A DNA stretch of 64,000 nt. Source: Lachnospiraceae bacterium MD329. Its GTDB lineage: Bacteria; Bacillota; Clostridia; UBA1381. The stretch is taken from positions 124,001 to 188,000 of the forward strand of contig VIQV01000023.1 in NCBI GenBank assembly GCA_010206265.1, given 5' to 3'. A program made the position numbers and the translations under genes. The notes under the pieces were generated by a model. It searched no databases, was not told the origin of the DNA, and was given only the letters and a program-made list of their open reading frames with translations. This document shows positions 1 through 8,460 of the stretch, piece after piece (within the stretch, counting starts at the first letter, position 1; every line of letters starts with the position of its first letter).

Positions 1-189
1 CAGACCATATAAGGTTAAACCCGTTTTTTCAAAAGAATCACGCACTTTTTTTAGGGATTCGTAGTCAGACGGGTCATTTAAGCCTGTAATCTCCGGAGCT
101 GCTTTTGTAATTGCATATTTTATGCCTAACTGCGCGGCTAAATTCCATTGTGTACTCTCTTTTGCCGGCAGCATCATTGCCATTTTCAT
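1..189 (-). CDS. Mannonate dehydratase-like TIM-barrel protein (5' part only, runs off the window)
   Basis: The 63 visible codons begin MKMAMMLPAKESTQWNLAA and contain AITKAAPEITG. A GGAGG site sits about 10 bases before the ATG at 189. The N-terminus resembles TIM-barrel proteins annotated as mannonate dehydratase (COG1312-like), but it does not match the usual UxuA N-terminus, which starts with a tryptophan-rich RWYG-type strand. It follows the SDR mannonate oxidoreductase by 21 bases and uxaC lies just upstream, so dehydration of D-mannonate to 2-keto-3-deoxygluconate is the expected job. Function rests mainly on context, since the catalytic part lies outside the window. Confidence 0.6.
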   Translation of the reverse strand, partial: MKMAMMLPAKESTQWNLAAQLGIKYAITKAAPEITGLNDPSDYESLKKVRDSFEKTGLTLYGL

Positions 190-210
190 TTTTAAATTCC
201 TCCGTAAAAT

Positions 211-1056
211 TTATACTCCGCTGCGTGTCAGAAAACCACCGTCAACAGGAACGGTGATACCGCTGACAAATGCAGATTTTTCGTCATTTAATAGCCATTC
301 TGCTGTTCCAAGCAAATCATCTGCTTTGCCAAAACGTTCCATAGGAGTATGGTCAATAACGCTTTGTCCACGAGGTGAAAGACCTGTTTCGGGTGTGCCA
401 AGAAACTTTTCACTGCGTTCATTTGCAAAAAAACCTGGGGCAATCGCATTAACTCTTATTCCTGCAGGCGCAAGATACGCAGCAAGCCATTTTGTAAGGG
501 CCATAACCGCTGATTTGCTCATCGCATATGCAGGTACTTTAGTAAGCGGACAATAACTGTTCATCGACGCAAAATTTATAATTGAACCACCGCCGTTTTG
601 AGCCATCTGACGTCCAAAAATTCGAGATGGAATTACACTGCCTATAGTGTTTATTTTCAATACATCCTCAAAAGCATTCATATCAATATTAAAAAAGCCT
701 TTAAATTCTGTACTATTATCCAGCTCTAATTCTCCCTGCTCAAAGCATTTGTTTGTAGTCATAACCTTTCCGTTGTTTCCGCCTGCTCCGTTTACAAGAA
801 ATTTGCAAGGTCCAAAACGCTCGCCGATTTTTTTTGCAATTTCACACATTCTTTTTTCATCGGTAACATCACACGCCGCAATCATACTTTCTCCGCCAAA
901 ATCATCTATCACATTTTTTACAGCTTTGAGTTTTTCCTCAGTTCTGCCTATAAGTACAACACGAGCTCCTTTTCGAGCTAAATCAACTGCAATTGCAGAA
1001 CAAAGTGTACCGCCTGCGCCTGTTACTACAGCTGTTTTACCTTTAAAATAATCCAT
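211..1056 (-). CDS. uxuB: SDR-family D-mannonate oxidoreductase (fructuronate reductase)
   Basis: A 281-residue short-chain dehydrogenase. It has the NAD(P)-binding glycine motif TGAGGTLCSAIA near residues 12-23, an NGAG-type segment (LVNGAGG) near 88, and the catalytic Ser164, Tyr177 and Lys181 (AYAMSK). The C-terminal DGGF is typical of the family. The ATG at 1056 is preferred over an in-frame start at 1089 because GGAGG lies 6 bases before it and the 1089 start would overlap uxaC. Bacillus subtilis uses an SDR of this kind (YjmF/UxuB) to interconvert fructuronate and mannonate, and the position between uxaC and a mannonate dehydratase-like gene fits. Another sugar-acid dehydrogenase cannot be excluded. 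Cytoplasmic. Confidence 0.8.
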   Translation of the reverse strand: MDYFKGKTAVVTGAGGTLCSAIAVDLARKGARVVLIGRTEEKLKAVKNVIDDFGGESMIAACDVTDEKRMCEIAKKIGERFGPCKFLVNGAGGNNGKVMTTNKCFEQGELELDNSTEFKGFFNIDMNAFEDVLKINTIGSVIPSRIFGRQMAQNGGGSIINFASMNSYCPLTKVPAYAMSKSAVMALTKWLAAYLAPAGIRVNAIAPGFFANERSEKFLGTPETGLSPRGQSVIDHTPMERFGKADDLLGTAEWLLNDEKSAFVSGITVPVDGGFLTRSGV

Positions 1057-1057
1057 T

Positions 1058-2419
1058 TTATGCCTCCATTCCTGCAGCTGACGCCGCATTTAAATAACAT
1101 ATACGTTCAATCATTTCACCCAGAAAGTTAAGGTCTGCGTCAAATTCACCGCTTTTAACTTTTCTGCCAATCCATACGCATAATACACGTCTAAAATATT
1201 CGTGTCTGACAAACGATAAAATACTTCGTGAGTCAGTTGTCATTCCTATAAATTCATACAGCAATCCAAAAGAACTGATACTGTCCAGCATACCGTATAT
1301 TCCCTGATAATGGTCACACCACCACCAGGCAGGTCCCTGCTGAATTAACGCCGATACACCATCACGGCTATATGAGCCTTCCAGAATTGCTATTTCAGCA
1401 TTGCTGGCAGGATTCAATGTAAACAATATTGTTCTTGGAATGCCATTTTCACCGTGTTCAATATCATCCAAAAGCTGTGCAATATGTCGGGTATCCACCC
1501 TGCCTATTCCTGCAAAGCCTCCTGCCGCACCTACAGCATTTCTTAAGCGTGTGCTTGTATATCTCATTGCTCCGATATGAAGTTGCATAACCCAGCCTTG
1601 CAGTGCATATTCGTTTCCTGCTATTCTTAAAAGCTCGGAATTAAGATATGCCATATCCTCAACATTCAGTTCTTCTCCTTGAATAATTTTTTGCAACCTT
1701 TTATTATTGTTACCATCGTCGCACTTATAATAAAAATTATAGTCAAGCGCGTGGTCAGCGAAACGACAACCGGCAAGATGAAATACCTCACAACGTTTGT
1801 GTATTGCTTTTTTCAGACTGTCAAGAGAACTTATTTGAACACCTGTATTGTCTTCAAGTTCTCTTATAAATTCAGCTGTTATGTTATTCATATCATCACC
1901 GCGCAATGACGGAGAGTGTATTTTATTTTTCTCAAATTGAGATATATCACTGTTAATCGTCATACAAGGGGCGCAATACTCAATATTAAATCTTGACAGT
2001 ATGCTTTTTGAAGTGTATTCAGGAGTTTTTAGTTTTTTATTTAGGTCCTTCCACAATATGTCTGCATTTTCTGAATTTATAGGTATATCCAGATTAAAAA
2101 CCTGTGTAAGCTCCATTTTTGACCAATGATATAGTGGATTACCTATAAGTTTTGGAAATACAGAACACCATTTTTTAAACTTCTCAAAATCAGAGGCGTC
2201 CCCTGTAATATAGTGCTCCTCAACTCCACACATACGCATAGCGCGGTGCTTATACGGGTCAGACTTCAACCAAAGCTCTGTAATGTTTTCATATCTGTAG
2301 TCCTGCAATATTTCTTTTGCTGACAGATGGTTGTGGTAATCTATAATAGGTAATTGCTCTGCAAAATTCTTAAATAAATATTTAGATTCCTCAGTATCAA
2401 GTAAAAAATCACTGTTCAT
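1058..2419 (-). CDS. uxaC: Glucuronate isomerase (uronate isomerase)
   Basis: A 453-residue member of the UxaC amidohydrolase-fold family, close to the usual ~465 residues. The start MNSDFLLDTEESKYLF and the metal-site segment PIIDYHNHLSAKEI are characteristic. The C-terminal half keeps the QLHIGAMRYTSTR segment and the FVRHEYFRR end. It isomerises D-glucuronate to D-fructuronate and D-galacturonate to D-tagaturonate. GGAGG lies 8 bases before the ATG, and one base separates its stop from the start of the downstream SDR gene. It is 3 bases after the GH39 gene, so the products of the intracellular glycosidases are probably fed straight to it. Confidence 0.95.
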   Translation of the reverse strand: MNSDFLLDTEESKYLFKNFAEQLPIIDYHNHLSAKEILQDYRYENITELWLKSDPYKHRAMRMCGVEEHYITGDASDFEKFKKWCSVFPKLIGNPLYHWSKMELTQVFNLDIPINSENADILWKDLNKKLKTPEYTSKSILSRFNIEYCAPCMTINSDISQFEKNKIHSPSLRGDDMNNITAEFIRELEDNTGVQISSLDSLKKAIHKRCEVFHLAGCRFADHALDYNFYYKCDDGNNNKRLQKIIQGEELNVEDMAYLNSELLRIAGNEYALQGWVMQLHIGAMRYTSTRLRNAVGAAGGFAGIGRVDTRHIAQLLDDIEHGENGIPRTILFTLNPASNAEIAILEGSYSRDGVSALIQQGPAWWWCDHYQGIYGMLDSISSFGLLYEFIGMTTDSRSILSFVRHEYFRRVLCVWIGRKVKSGEFDADLNFLGEMIERICYLNAASAAGMEA

Positions 2420-2422
2420 TTA

Positions 2423-3883
2423 TTATTCCTCCCCGATAAACTCAATGAGCGTTACCCCACAGCTGCGTAAAGTTATATTTTCGTGATATTCGCCGTCTGT
2501 ATATATTTTCTCCTCAGATACGTCAAGCTTACCGCTATTTTTAATACTTTCCTTCATATCATTGTCCATTTCCTTAGGACTTCCTTCACTGAGCCATACA
2601 CTGTATGCATTGGAATGTGTATCATCTATTATATATCTTTTAACTGTATATCCACCGTTTAATCCTTTAATGGTAAGATTGATTTCCTTAGTTGCATTTT
2701 CAAGTGAATATAGTGCTATTACGAGATTCTGCTTTTCATTTATCGTTGCAATACAGTCACCGTCACATTCAAGCCAGTCATTTCCGAGATGTCCTGCAAG
2801 GCAATATCCGTTATATATTGGTTTTGAAAATCCGCTTAATGTGAAAAAGCTTCTGTATCCGTCAAAGTCATATGTTGATTTGTGCTGTCCTGACAAACAA
2901 ATAAGCATTTTATAAAGCTTATAGTCACTTTTGGCAATTAAATTTATTAATGCAAAGTAAAAAGCCGGAAAATATTCATTTTCACGAAAAATCATTTCAG
3001 GATTCTTTTTTACACTTAAAAAGCCTCCTGCGGCAGCGCCCCATTCGTCTAATATTATTTCTGTATCATATAATCCGCGTTCATCAAGCATACATCTGGC
3101 TGATTGAACTCTTTTCAATATGTTATTGGGATCAATTTTTCCGCTTGTATTGCTGTATTCAATATCAGAATAGGCGTGTATTGATAAAAAATCAAGATTA
3201 CTGCCGATATTATCAAGAAAGTCAGATATAAATTTATCGCTCATTGCCGCAGATGGTCCGCCTGCTTTTGCCTGAGGATATGCTTTTTTTACACCACTCC
3301 AAAAACTGTTATATAATTTTGTATATTCTGTAATTTTATCATTGTCCCCGTCCCGTTCATAATCAAAACAACTCTTAGATGTAACCCAGTATTCGTGGTC
3401 AGGCTCATTCCAGCAATGAAAACGCCATTGTGAAAGAGTGTTTTCTCCATATCTATTCAATAAATGCTCCGTATAACGAAAACAAACTTCTTCCCACAAA
3501 TCATAATCTGACGGAACAGAGTTATTGACCGTTTTCCCTTTATATCTCGGTATGCCCATATCTCGATTTGGAACGGACGCAATGCAATCAGGCATAAAAT
3601 TATAACAAATAAGAAGTGTAAAACCTTTTTCCACAAGATAATCAATACGTTTGTCATTAAGCTCAAAATCGTATACTAAATTACCCTTTTCATCTCTTGA
3701 CACAATATCTTCAAACATAGAGTACATTCTGACAAAACTTGCAGCTTTATCCTCTGCAATGCTGTTAAGTATATTCTGTCCCCATTTATCCTCTATCGCG
3801 TCTGTGGGATGAAAATGAATTGCATTATAAAAATTATTAATCTTTGTTCTTTTGCCTAACGCATTTATTTCTATATCTACCAT
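2423..3883 (-). CDS. GH39-type glycoside hydrolase, intracellular
   Basis: A 486-residue protein with a (beta/alpha)8 clan-A layout. WNEPD holds the likely acid/base Glu160, and IILDEWG holds the likely nucleophile Glu280. A C-terminal beta domain (about 370-486) follows, as in GH39. There is no signal peptide, so it acts on imported oligosaccharides. Known GH39 activities include beta-xylosidase and alpha-L-iduronidase, and the specificity here cannot be read from sequence. It overlaps the end of the GH88 gene by a few bases (ATGGTAG) and has a GGTGAGG ribosome site. The pairing with GH88 and uxaC suggests a uronic-acid-containing substrate. Confidence 0.8.
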   Translation of the reverse strand: MVDIEINALGKRTKINNFYNAIHFHPTDAIEDKWGQNILNSIAEDKAASFVRMYSMFEDIVSRDEKGNLVYDFELNDKRIDYLVEKGFTLLICYNFMPDCIASVPNRDMGIPRYKGKTVNNSVPSDYDLWEEVCFRYTEHLLNRYGENTLSQWRFHCWNEPDHEYWVTSKSCFDYERDGDNDKITEYTKLYNSFWSGVKKAYPQAKAGGPSAAMSDKFISDFLDNIGSNLDFLSIHAYSDIEYSNTSGKIDPNNILKRVQSARCMLDERGLYDTEIILDEWGAAAGGFLSVKKNPEMIFRENEYFPAFYFALINLIAKSDYKLYKMLICLSGQHKSTYDFDGYRSFFTLSGFSKPIYNGYCLAGHLGNDWLECDGDCIATINEKQNLVIALYSLENATKEINLTIKGLNGGYTVKRYIIDDTHSNAYSVWLSEGSPKEMDNDMKESIKNSGKLDVSEEKIYTDGEYHENITLRSCGVTLIEFIGEE

Positions 3884-5004
3884 AGCAAAACCTCACCGCC
3901 TTTCAGTTTGTATATAGCCTCTATAAAGTAATAGTCACCGTATATAAGCGGAAGATTTTGCAGTCCGTCGTGATATGCTTCACAGCCATTTAATGTTAAC
4001 GCGTCGCTATCATTACTCCAAATGCAATAGTCCTTTTCAACTGCCTTTAAAATCCGAATTGCCGTGTTAAAATACATCTGTTTTTCATTCTCCGGTACAA
4101 TTCGGGCAAGCTCCAAAAATCCACATGCGGCACACGTTCCGGCTGATGTATCGTGATATACAGGCATTTTAGGCGCGCGAAAATCGCATAGCGGAACTGC
4201 GTCATCTAAAAGGTTCGACATAAAATAATGAGCTGCACGTTTTGAAGCGTCAAGATATTCTTGTTTTCCTGTATGAATATAGCTAAGTACAAATCCGTAG
4301 ACTGCCCAAGCAGTACCGCGTGACCACGATGATGTTTTAGGGTCGTACCCTTGTGTCTTATTTGGAATTGTTACTTCACCGTTATCATCATAGTTTATAA
4401 TATGATATACTGAACCGTCAGGACGAAGATGATTTTTTAATGCTGAATCAGCGTGAGCTTCCGCAATAAGGCGAAATCTTGAATCCTCTGTAATTTCGGA
4501 GGCAAGGTACAGGAGCGGAAGATTCATCATACAGTCAATGATTGAAAAACCAATCCTATCCGCTCCGTTCCAAGCCCGAATATATCCCGCGTTTATATTA
4601 TAACGCGAGGAGAGAGAGAAAGCGGCGGTAAGTATTCTGTTTTCGGACAGCTTACCGCCGTGCAGCCGGTAATTTGCTCCGGCTGAAAGAAGCCATATAA
4701 ATCCCACATCGTGATTTAATGACTGACTGTCATATAACGCTTTATCAAGAATTTCCTCGTCGTATACAGCAATTTCTCTGTAACGTTCATCATTAGTCAT
4801 CATATACATAAGCCACATAACGCCTGCCCAAAATCCATTCGTCCAGCGTCCTATTTTTTCGTAACGCCAGTCATCGTGAACACCGTCAACTGCAGTATAC
4901 GGTATTTTTTCAGCAGAACGTTCACGCACATAACGCATTTTTTTATCGAGTTTTTCACTTATCTCGTCAATCCATTCCCTATGGGGCGCAATATATTTAT
5001 TCAT
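3877..5004 (-). CDS. GH88 unsaturated glucuronyl hydrolase
   Basis: A 375-residue (alpha/alpha)6-barrel protein. The GH88 landmarks are visible: NHDVGF with Asp99, SIIDCMMNLPLLYLA with Asp157 (the catalytic pair of the family), SSWSRGTAWAVYGF, and DTSAGTCAACGFLELA. Such enzymes remove the 4,5-unsaturated uronic acid that polysaccharide lyases leave on the non-reducing end. There is no signal peptide, so it works in the cytoplasm after uptake. The start overlaps the end of the upstream SLH gene by 8 bases, with an AGGAG site a rather long 13 bases away. Its presence implies that a lyase elsewhere generates the imported oligomers. Confidence 0.9.
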   Translation of the reverse strand: MNKYIAPHREWIDEISEKLDKKMRYVRERSAEKIPYTAVDGVHDDWRYEKIGRWTNGFWAGVMWLMYMMTNDERYREIAVYDEEILDKALYDSQSLNHDVGFIWLLSAGANYRLHGGKLSENRILTAAFSLSSRYNINAGYIRAWNGADRIGFSIIDCMMNLPLLYLASEITEDSRFRLIAEAHADSALKNHLRPDGSVYHIINYDDNGEVTIPNKTQGYDPKTSSWSRGTAWAVYGFVLSYIHTGKQEYLDASKRAAHYFMSNLLDDAVPLCDFRAPKMPVYHDTSAGTCAACGFLELARIVPENEKQMYFNTAIRILKAVEKDYCIWSNDSDALTLNGCEAYHDGLQNLPLIYGDYYFIEAIYKLKGGEVLLW

Positions 5005-8000
5005 AATGACTTACATTGCTCCTTTCCTGTACCATCATATATATTATTTTTGCCATTTCAGCTCTTGTAGCATAATTAAGAGGGTTAAAATTCCCGTTTT
5101 CATCGCCTGAAATAATATTTATACCGCTTAAACGCTGTACCGCATCAACTGCATAATCAGAAATTTTATCCGAATCATTAAACACTTTTATATTATCAGA
5201 CTGTTGTATATTGTTTAACACGCGTGAAATCATAACTGCCATATCCTGACGTGTTATTTTTTTATTTATTCCAAAACGGTCATTATCCATACCGCTTGCA
5301 ATACCGTTATTTACTGCTGAGGCTATATAAGGATAATACCACCTATCCTTTTCAACGTCAACAAATTCACAATCTCCTGACACGTCAAATTCAGCAGCCG
5401 TAATCAAGGTTTTGACAAATTCCTCACGCGTTACAAAATCATTAGGCGCAAACTCATATTCAGTTCTTCCGTCAACAATACCTTTTTCAAACAGTCCCTG
5501 TATATATTGTTTCGCCCAAGGCGCTTTTATAAGGTCCGTAAATTTCATTTCTTTTACAGAAGGAATTTCAGGTGTTGGGATAGGCGTTGGCGCTAAAGTC
5601 GGAATTGGTTTTTCCGTCACAGCAGGTTTTGTTTTAGGGATACTTCCACCGCCTCCGCCACCACCGCCGGAGGAAGAAGTACTTTCGCCTGTCCCTGCGA
5701 CATTTACCGTAAAACTACGCTCTGCCTGAGTGCCGTTTAAGCTCACAACTGCAGTTAATTTTACTCCCTTTGTTTTAGGCTGCCGTTTTACAACGGCATT
5801 ATATCCGCTGTTTGTTTTTGAAATTATTATTGTATTTGTATCTCCGAAAGTCCATTCTACTACCGCGTCTTTTACTCTATCCGAGAGTTTGAAATCAGTT
5901 GTAACACTTCCAGAAGGTATACCTGATAATTTCACAAAATCAGTATCATTTAAAATGTCCTCTGCTGTAGCCGTTGTCCAGCTGCCTGAATATGCTCCTG
6001 CCTCACATATACCTCCATAGCCTTCCGTATTAACTGATAGACGCAGATATGATGTATCAACAGGTGAAAAAGTTATTGAATTTATTCCTTCTGATACTAT
6101 ATTCTTGCTTGAAATAGGGCTCCAATTTGTTCCGTCGGCACTTGTGTATACATTGACTGATTTTATATTATCATAATTATATGGCACAAAGACAATACTT
6201 CCTATACTTCTTTGATTTGGAAATGAATAGTCAATATTAAAACTATTGTCTGACGCATAATATGTTAAAATATTATCATCATTTGTATTAGTCATACTAC
6301 TGTCATCACCTAAAATTTTAACACCGTATAAGTAATTTTCAGTGCTATCTCTCAAAACTAAGGCTTCAAACTGCTTTTCAGCTTGTTCAGCGCTGCCCTT
6401 TTTTATAACTGCGTTGAATTTAACAGGAATATCGGTTTTACTGTCACGCTTTAACACCTTATAACTATTTCCTGTTATTTCAATCACGTCTTTGGGCTCT
6501 GCTGTCCATTCCAGTTCTGCATTGTAAAAACCTTTTGGTAATGTGCCTTGTGTGGTTATTATATTTGAATCTAAAGTAAGATGATTTTTGTTAAAGCGTA
6601 CAGCCTCTTCATCTGAAACCTGCGGTAAAACTGTAACTGCAGTTTCAATTACAATTGGTTCTCCATCATAATCTTCTCGGCTTACAGTTGCTTTTAGGAT
6701 AACTTTAACATTATTTTCACCATATGCAGGTTGTTTTAGCAGTTTACCAGCGTTTGAGATATATTCCGATGTTTTGCCGTTTTCGTCCACCGCGTCCCAA
6801 ATAACTTTTACTCCGTAGAGGTCAGTATTTGGTAAAGATATATCGCTTGTTACGGCGCTTAATTCAGAACTCATATTATTTAATGACTGTCTGATTTTAT
6901 CTGCCGCGTTTCTTACTACTTGTTCCGCGTCTGTTATATGTTCAGAGTTATAAATTTTAAGCTGAGGCAGATATTTTTGAGCATTTCCATACATCATACA
7001 GTATGCTGTGCCCGTAGATTCTATTTCAAATCTGAATACAGGGTCGCCGTCAGCACTGTTAATGTATTCTGTCACGTCCCATTCAAGCCAATCCGACTGT
7101 GACGGATTTTGCTCATTTTCTACTGTGTATACTCCCTCGTCATCAATAATATTTTTTGAATCATTATATGTCATATCAGCAGTGCACTCCTCGAATAGAG
7201 CATAATTTACTGCTGTCATTTTAAGCTTAAACGCTCCCTGCATAAAATACGGTTTCATACGAAGAACTGCTTTGGGAGCATAGCCAAATGTACTGTCGTC
7301 AAACGGAAACCTTACAAATCCAATATATTTTGTACTGTCTTTACAATAGGCATATACGGTACTGTTTGGATTGGAGTTTTTTGAATTGCTCTGAACATAA
7401 TTTGTCAAAACAGGATTATATACTCCTTGCGGTAATATATACAATTTAAAACTTTTACTTTCTTTAACATCACCGTTTGATATTACGGCAGTAAGCGTAA
7501 CTTCCGCGTCACCGTGCTTTGACGATTGCGGCCGCCTTACATAAGCGTTATAAACATCACCTGCCTTTTCAAGGCTTACTACTGATTCAGTATCACTGCG
7601 CCATTCTATTTCACTTGCGTACCCTTCATTTCGTTCTGTGCCAATAACTGCCGGAAGTGAAAAATCCGAGGCTACCTGATGGCGTTTATCAATTTTTAAA
7701 TTCAAAACATCTTTTTTTGCATATCCCTTATGTCCTGAACTTACAGACAACATTGGAAGATTACTTTCACTTGTTGTCCCCTTTCCGTTATCCGCATATA
7801 CTCTGAAATAATCGTTGGGAGAATTAGCATTTGCTCCGCATATCAGAAATACAAATTCTGCGTCACTTCCTTCTTCTGTTAAGGCTGCTTGCTCCATAAC
7901 ATAATCAGTAACGTCAAATTCCAAATAATCAGAAGCTGAAGCATTTTCTAATGATATTGAATCAATCAGAGGGATGTCATCACTGCCTATAGCCTTTAAA

Positions 8001-8434
8001 ATACCAAGCTTATCTGCTGTTCCGTAATTCATCTGTCCATCCTGCCAAGAGGATTTCATATTGCTGTCACATATACAGTAAATCTCCATATCGGGTGCGC
8101 CAAGATTTTGACTTAAACGCACCCTTAATGTGATTTGATTTGCAGAAGTCAGCAGAGCCTGAGTGCTTTCACCCATATCTGCTCCATATCTAAAACGCAT
8201 TATCCCCATACGCAGTGCTGAGGCGCGTCCGTCTACAATCATTGTAGTTTCACTTGAATAGTCGTTTGTATTATAATTCCTTCTTATATATGTATCATAA
8301 TCGACAAAAAATGAAAAGTTTATTTCCGCGTCCGCTGACTGATTATCTGCATATACCATACCGCCAAACGACATTAAATACACAACTAAAGTGAATAGCG
8401 CCAGCGTGCGGTTTAAACATTTTTTACCGTACAT
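4997..8434 (-). CDS. SLH-anchored surface protein with DNRLRE/CBM96-like and atrophied-Ig modules
   Basis: 1145 residues. A signal peptide (1 to about 30, ending VYA) is followed by a DNRLRE/CBM96-like module (about 40-235, starting DTYIRRNYNTNDY), an atrophied-Ig module, a second CBM96-like module (about 340-495), two more Ig-like modules, a discoidin-like module (about 700-820), another Ig-like module, a polyglycine and Pro/Thr linker, and three SLH repeats at the C-terminus that should bind secondary wall polymer. No catalytic domain is recognisable. Strong AGGAGGTGAG site. It lies between the binding protein/permease genes and the GH88 gene, so a role as a cell-surface polysaccharide-capture scaffold is inferred. 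Module borders are approximate. Confidence 0.8.
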   Translation of the reverse strand: MYGKKCLNRTLALFTLVVYLMSFGGMVYADNQSADAEINFSFFVDYDTYIRRNYNTNDYSSETTMIVDGRASALRMGIMRFRYGADMGESTQALLTSANQITLRVRLSQNLGAPDMEIYCICDSNMKSSWQDGQMNYGTADKLGILKAIGSDDIPLIDSISLENASASDYLEFDVTDYVMEQAALTEEGSDAEFVFLICGANANSPNDYFRVYADNGKGTTSESNLPMLSVSSGHKGYAKKDVLNLKIDKRHQVASDFSLPAVIGTERNEGYASEIEWRSDTESVVSLEKAGDVYNAYVRRPQSSKHGDAEVTLTAVISNGDVKESKSFKLYILPQGVYNPVLTNYVQSNSKNSNPNSTVYAYCKDSTKYIGFVRFPFDDSTFGYAPKAVLRMKPYFMQGAFKLKMTAVNYALFEECTADMTYNDSKNIIDDEGVYTVENEQNPSQSDWLEWDVTEYINSADGDPVFRFEIESTGTAYCMMYGNAQKYLPQLKIYNSEHITDAEQVVRNAADKIRQSLNNMSSELSAVTSDISLPNTDLYGVKVIWDAVDENGKTSEYISNAGKLLKQPAYGENNVKVILKATVSREDYDGEPIVIETAVTVLPQVSDEEAVRFNKNHLTLDSNIITTQGTLPKGFYNAELEWTAEPKDVIEITGNSYKVLKRDSKTDIPVKFNAVIKKGSAEQAEKQFEALVLRDSTENYLYGVKILGDDSSMTNTNDDNILTYYASDNSFNIDYSFPNQRSIGSIVFVPYNYDNIKSVNVYTSADGTNWSPISSKNIVSEGINSITFSPVDTSYLRLSVNTEGYGGICEAGAYSGSWTTATAEDILNDTDFVKLSGIPSGSVTTDFKLSDRVKDAVVEWTFGDTNTIIISKTNSGYNAVVKRQPKTKGVKLTAVVSLNGTQAERSFTVNVAGTGESTSSSGGGGGGGGSIPKTKPAVTEKPIPTLAPTPIPTPEIPSVKEMKFTDLIKAPWAKQYIQGLFEKGIVDGRTEYEFAPNDFVTREEFVKTLITAAEFDVSGDCEFVDVEKDRWYYPYIASAVNNGIASGMDNDRFGINKKITRQDMAVMISRVLNNIQQSDNIKVFNDSDKISDYAVDAVQRLSGINIISGDENGNFNPLNYATRAEMAKIIYMMVQERSNVSHYE

Positions 8435-8460
8435 TCGGACTCACCTCCTATAAATTTTGA

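Noticed and set aside
5412-6020. Plus-strand readings opposite the SLH protein, including a poly-Pro stretch
   Set aside because: They are antisense shadows of the Gly-rich linker and Ig modules of the minus-strand gene.
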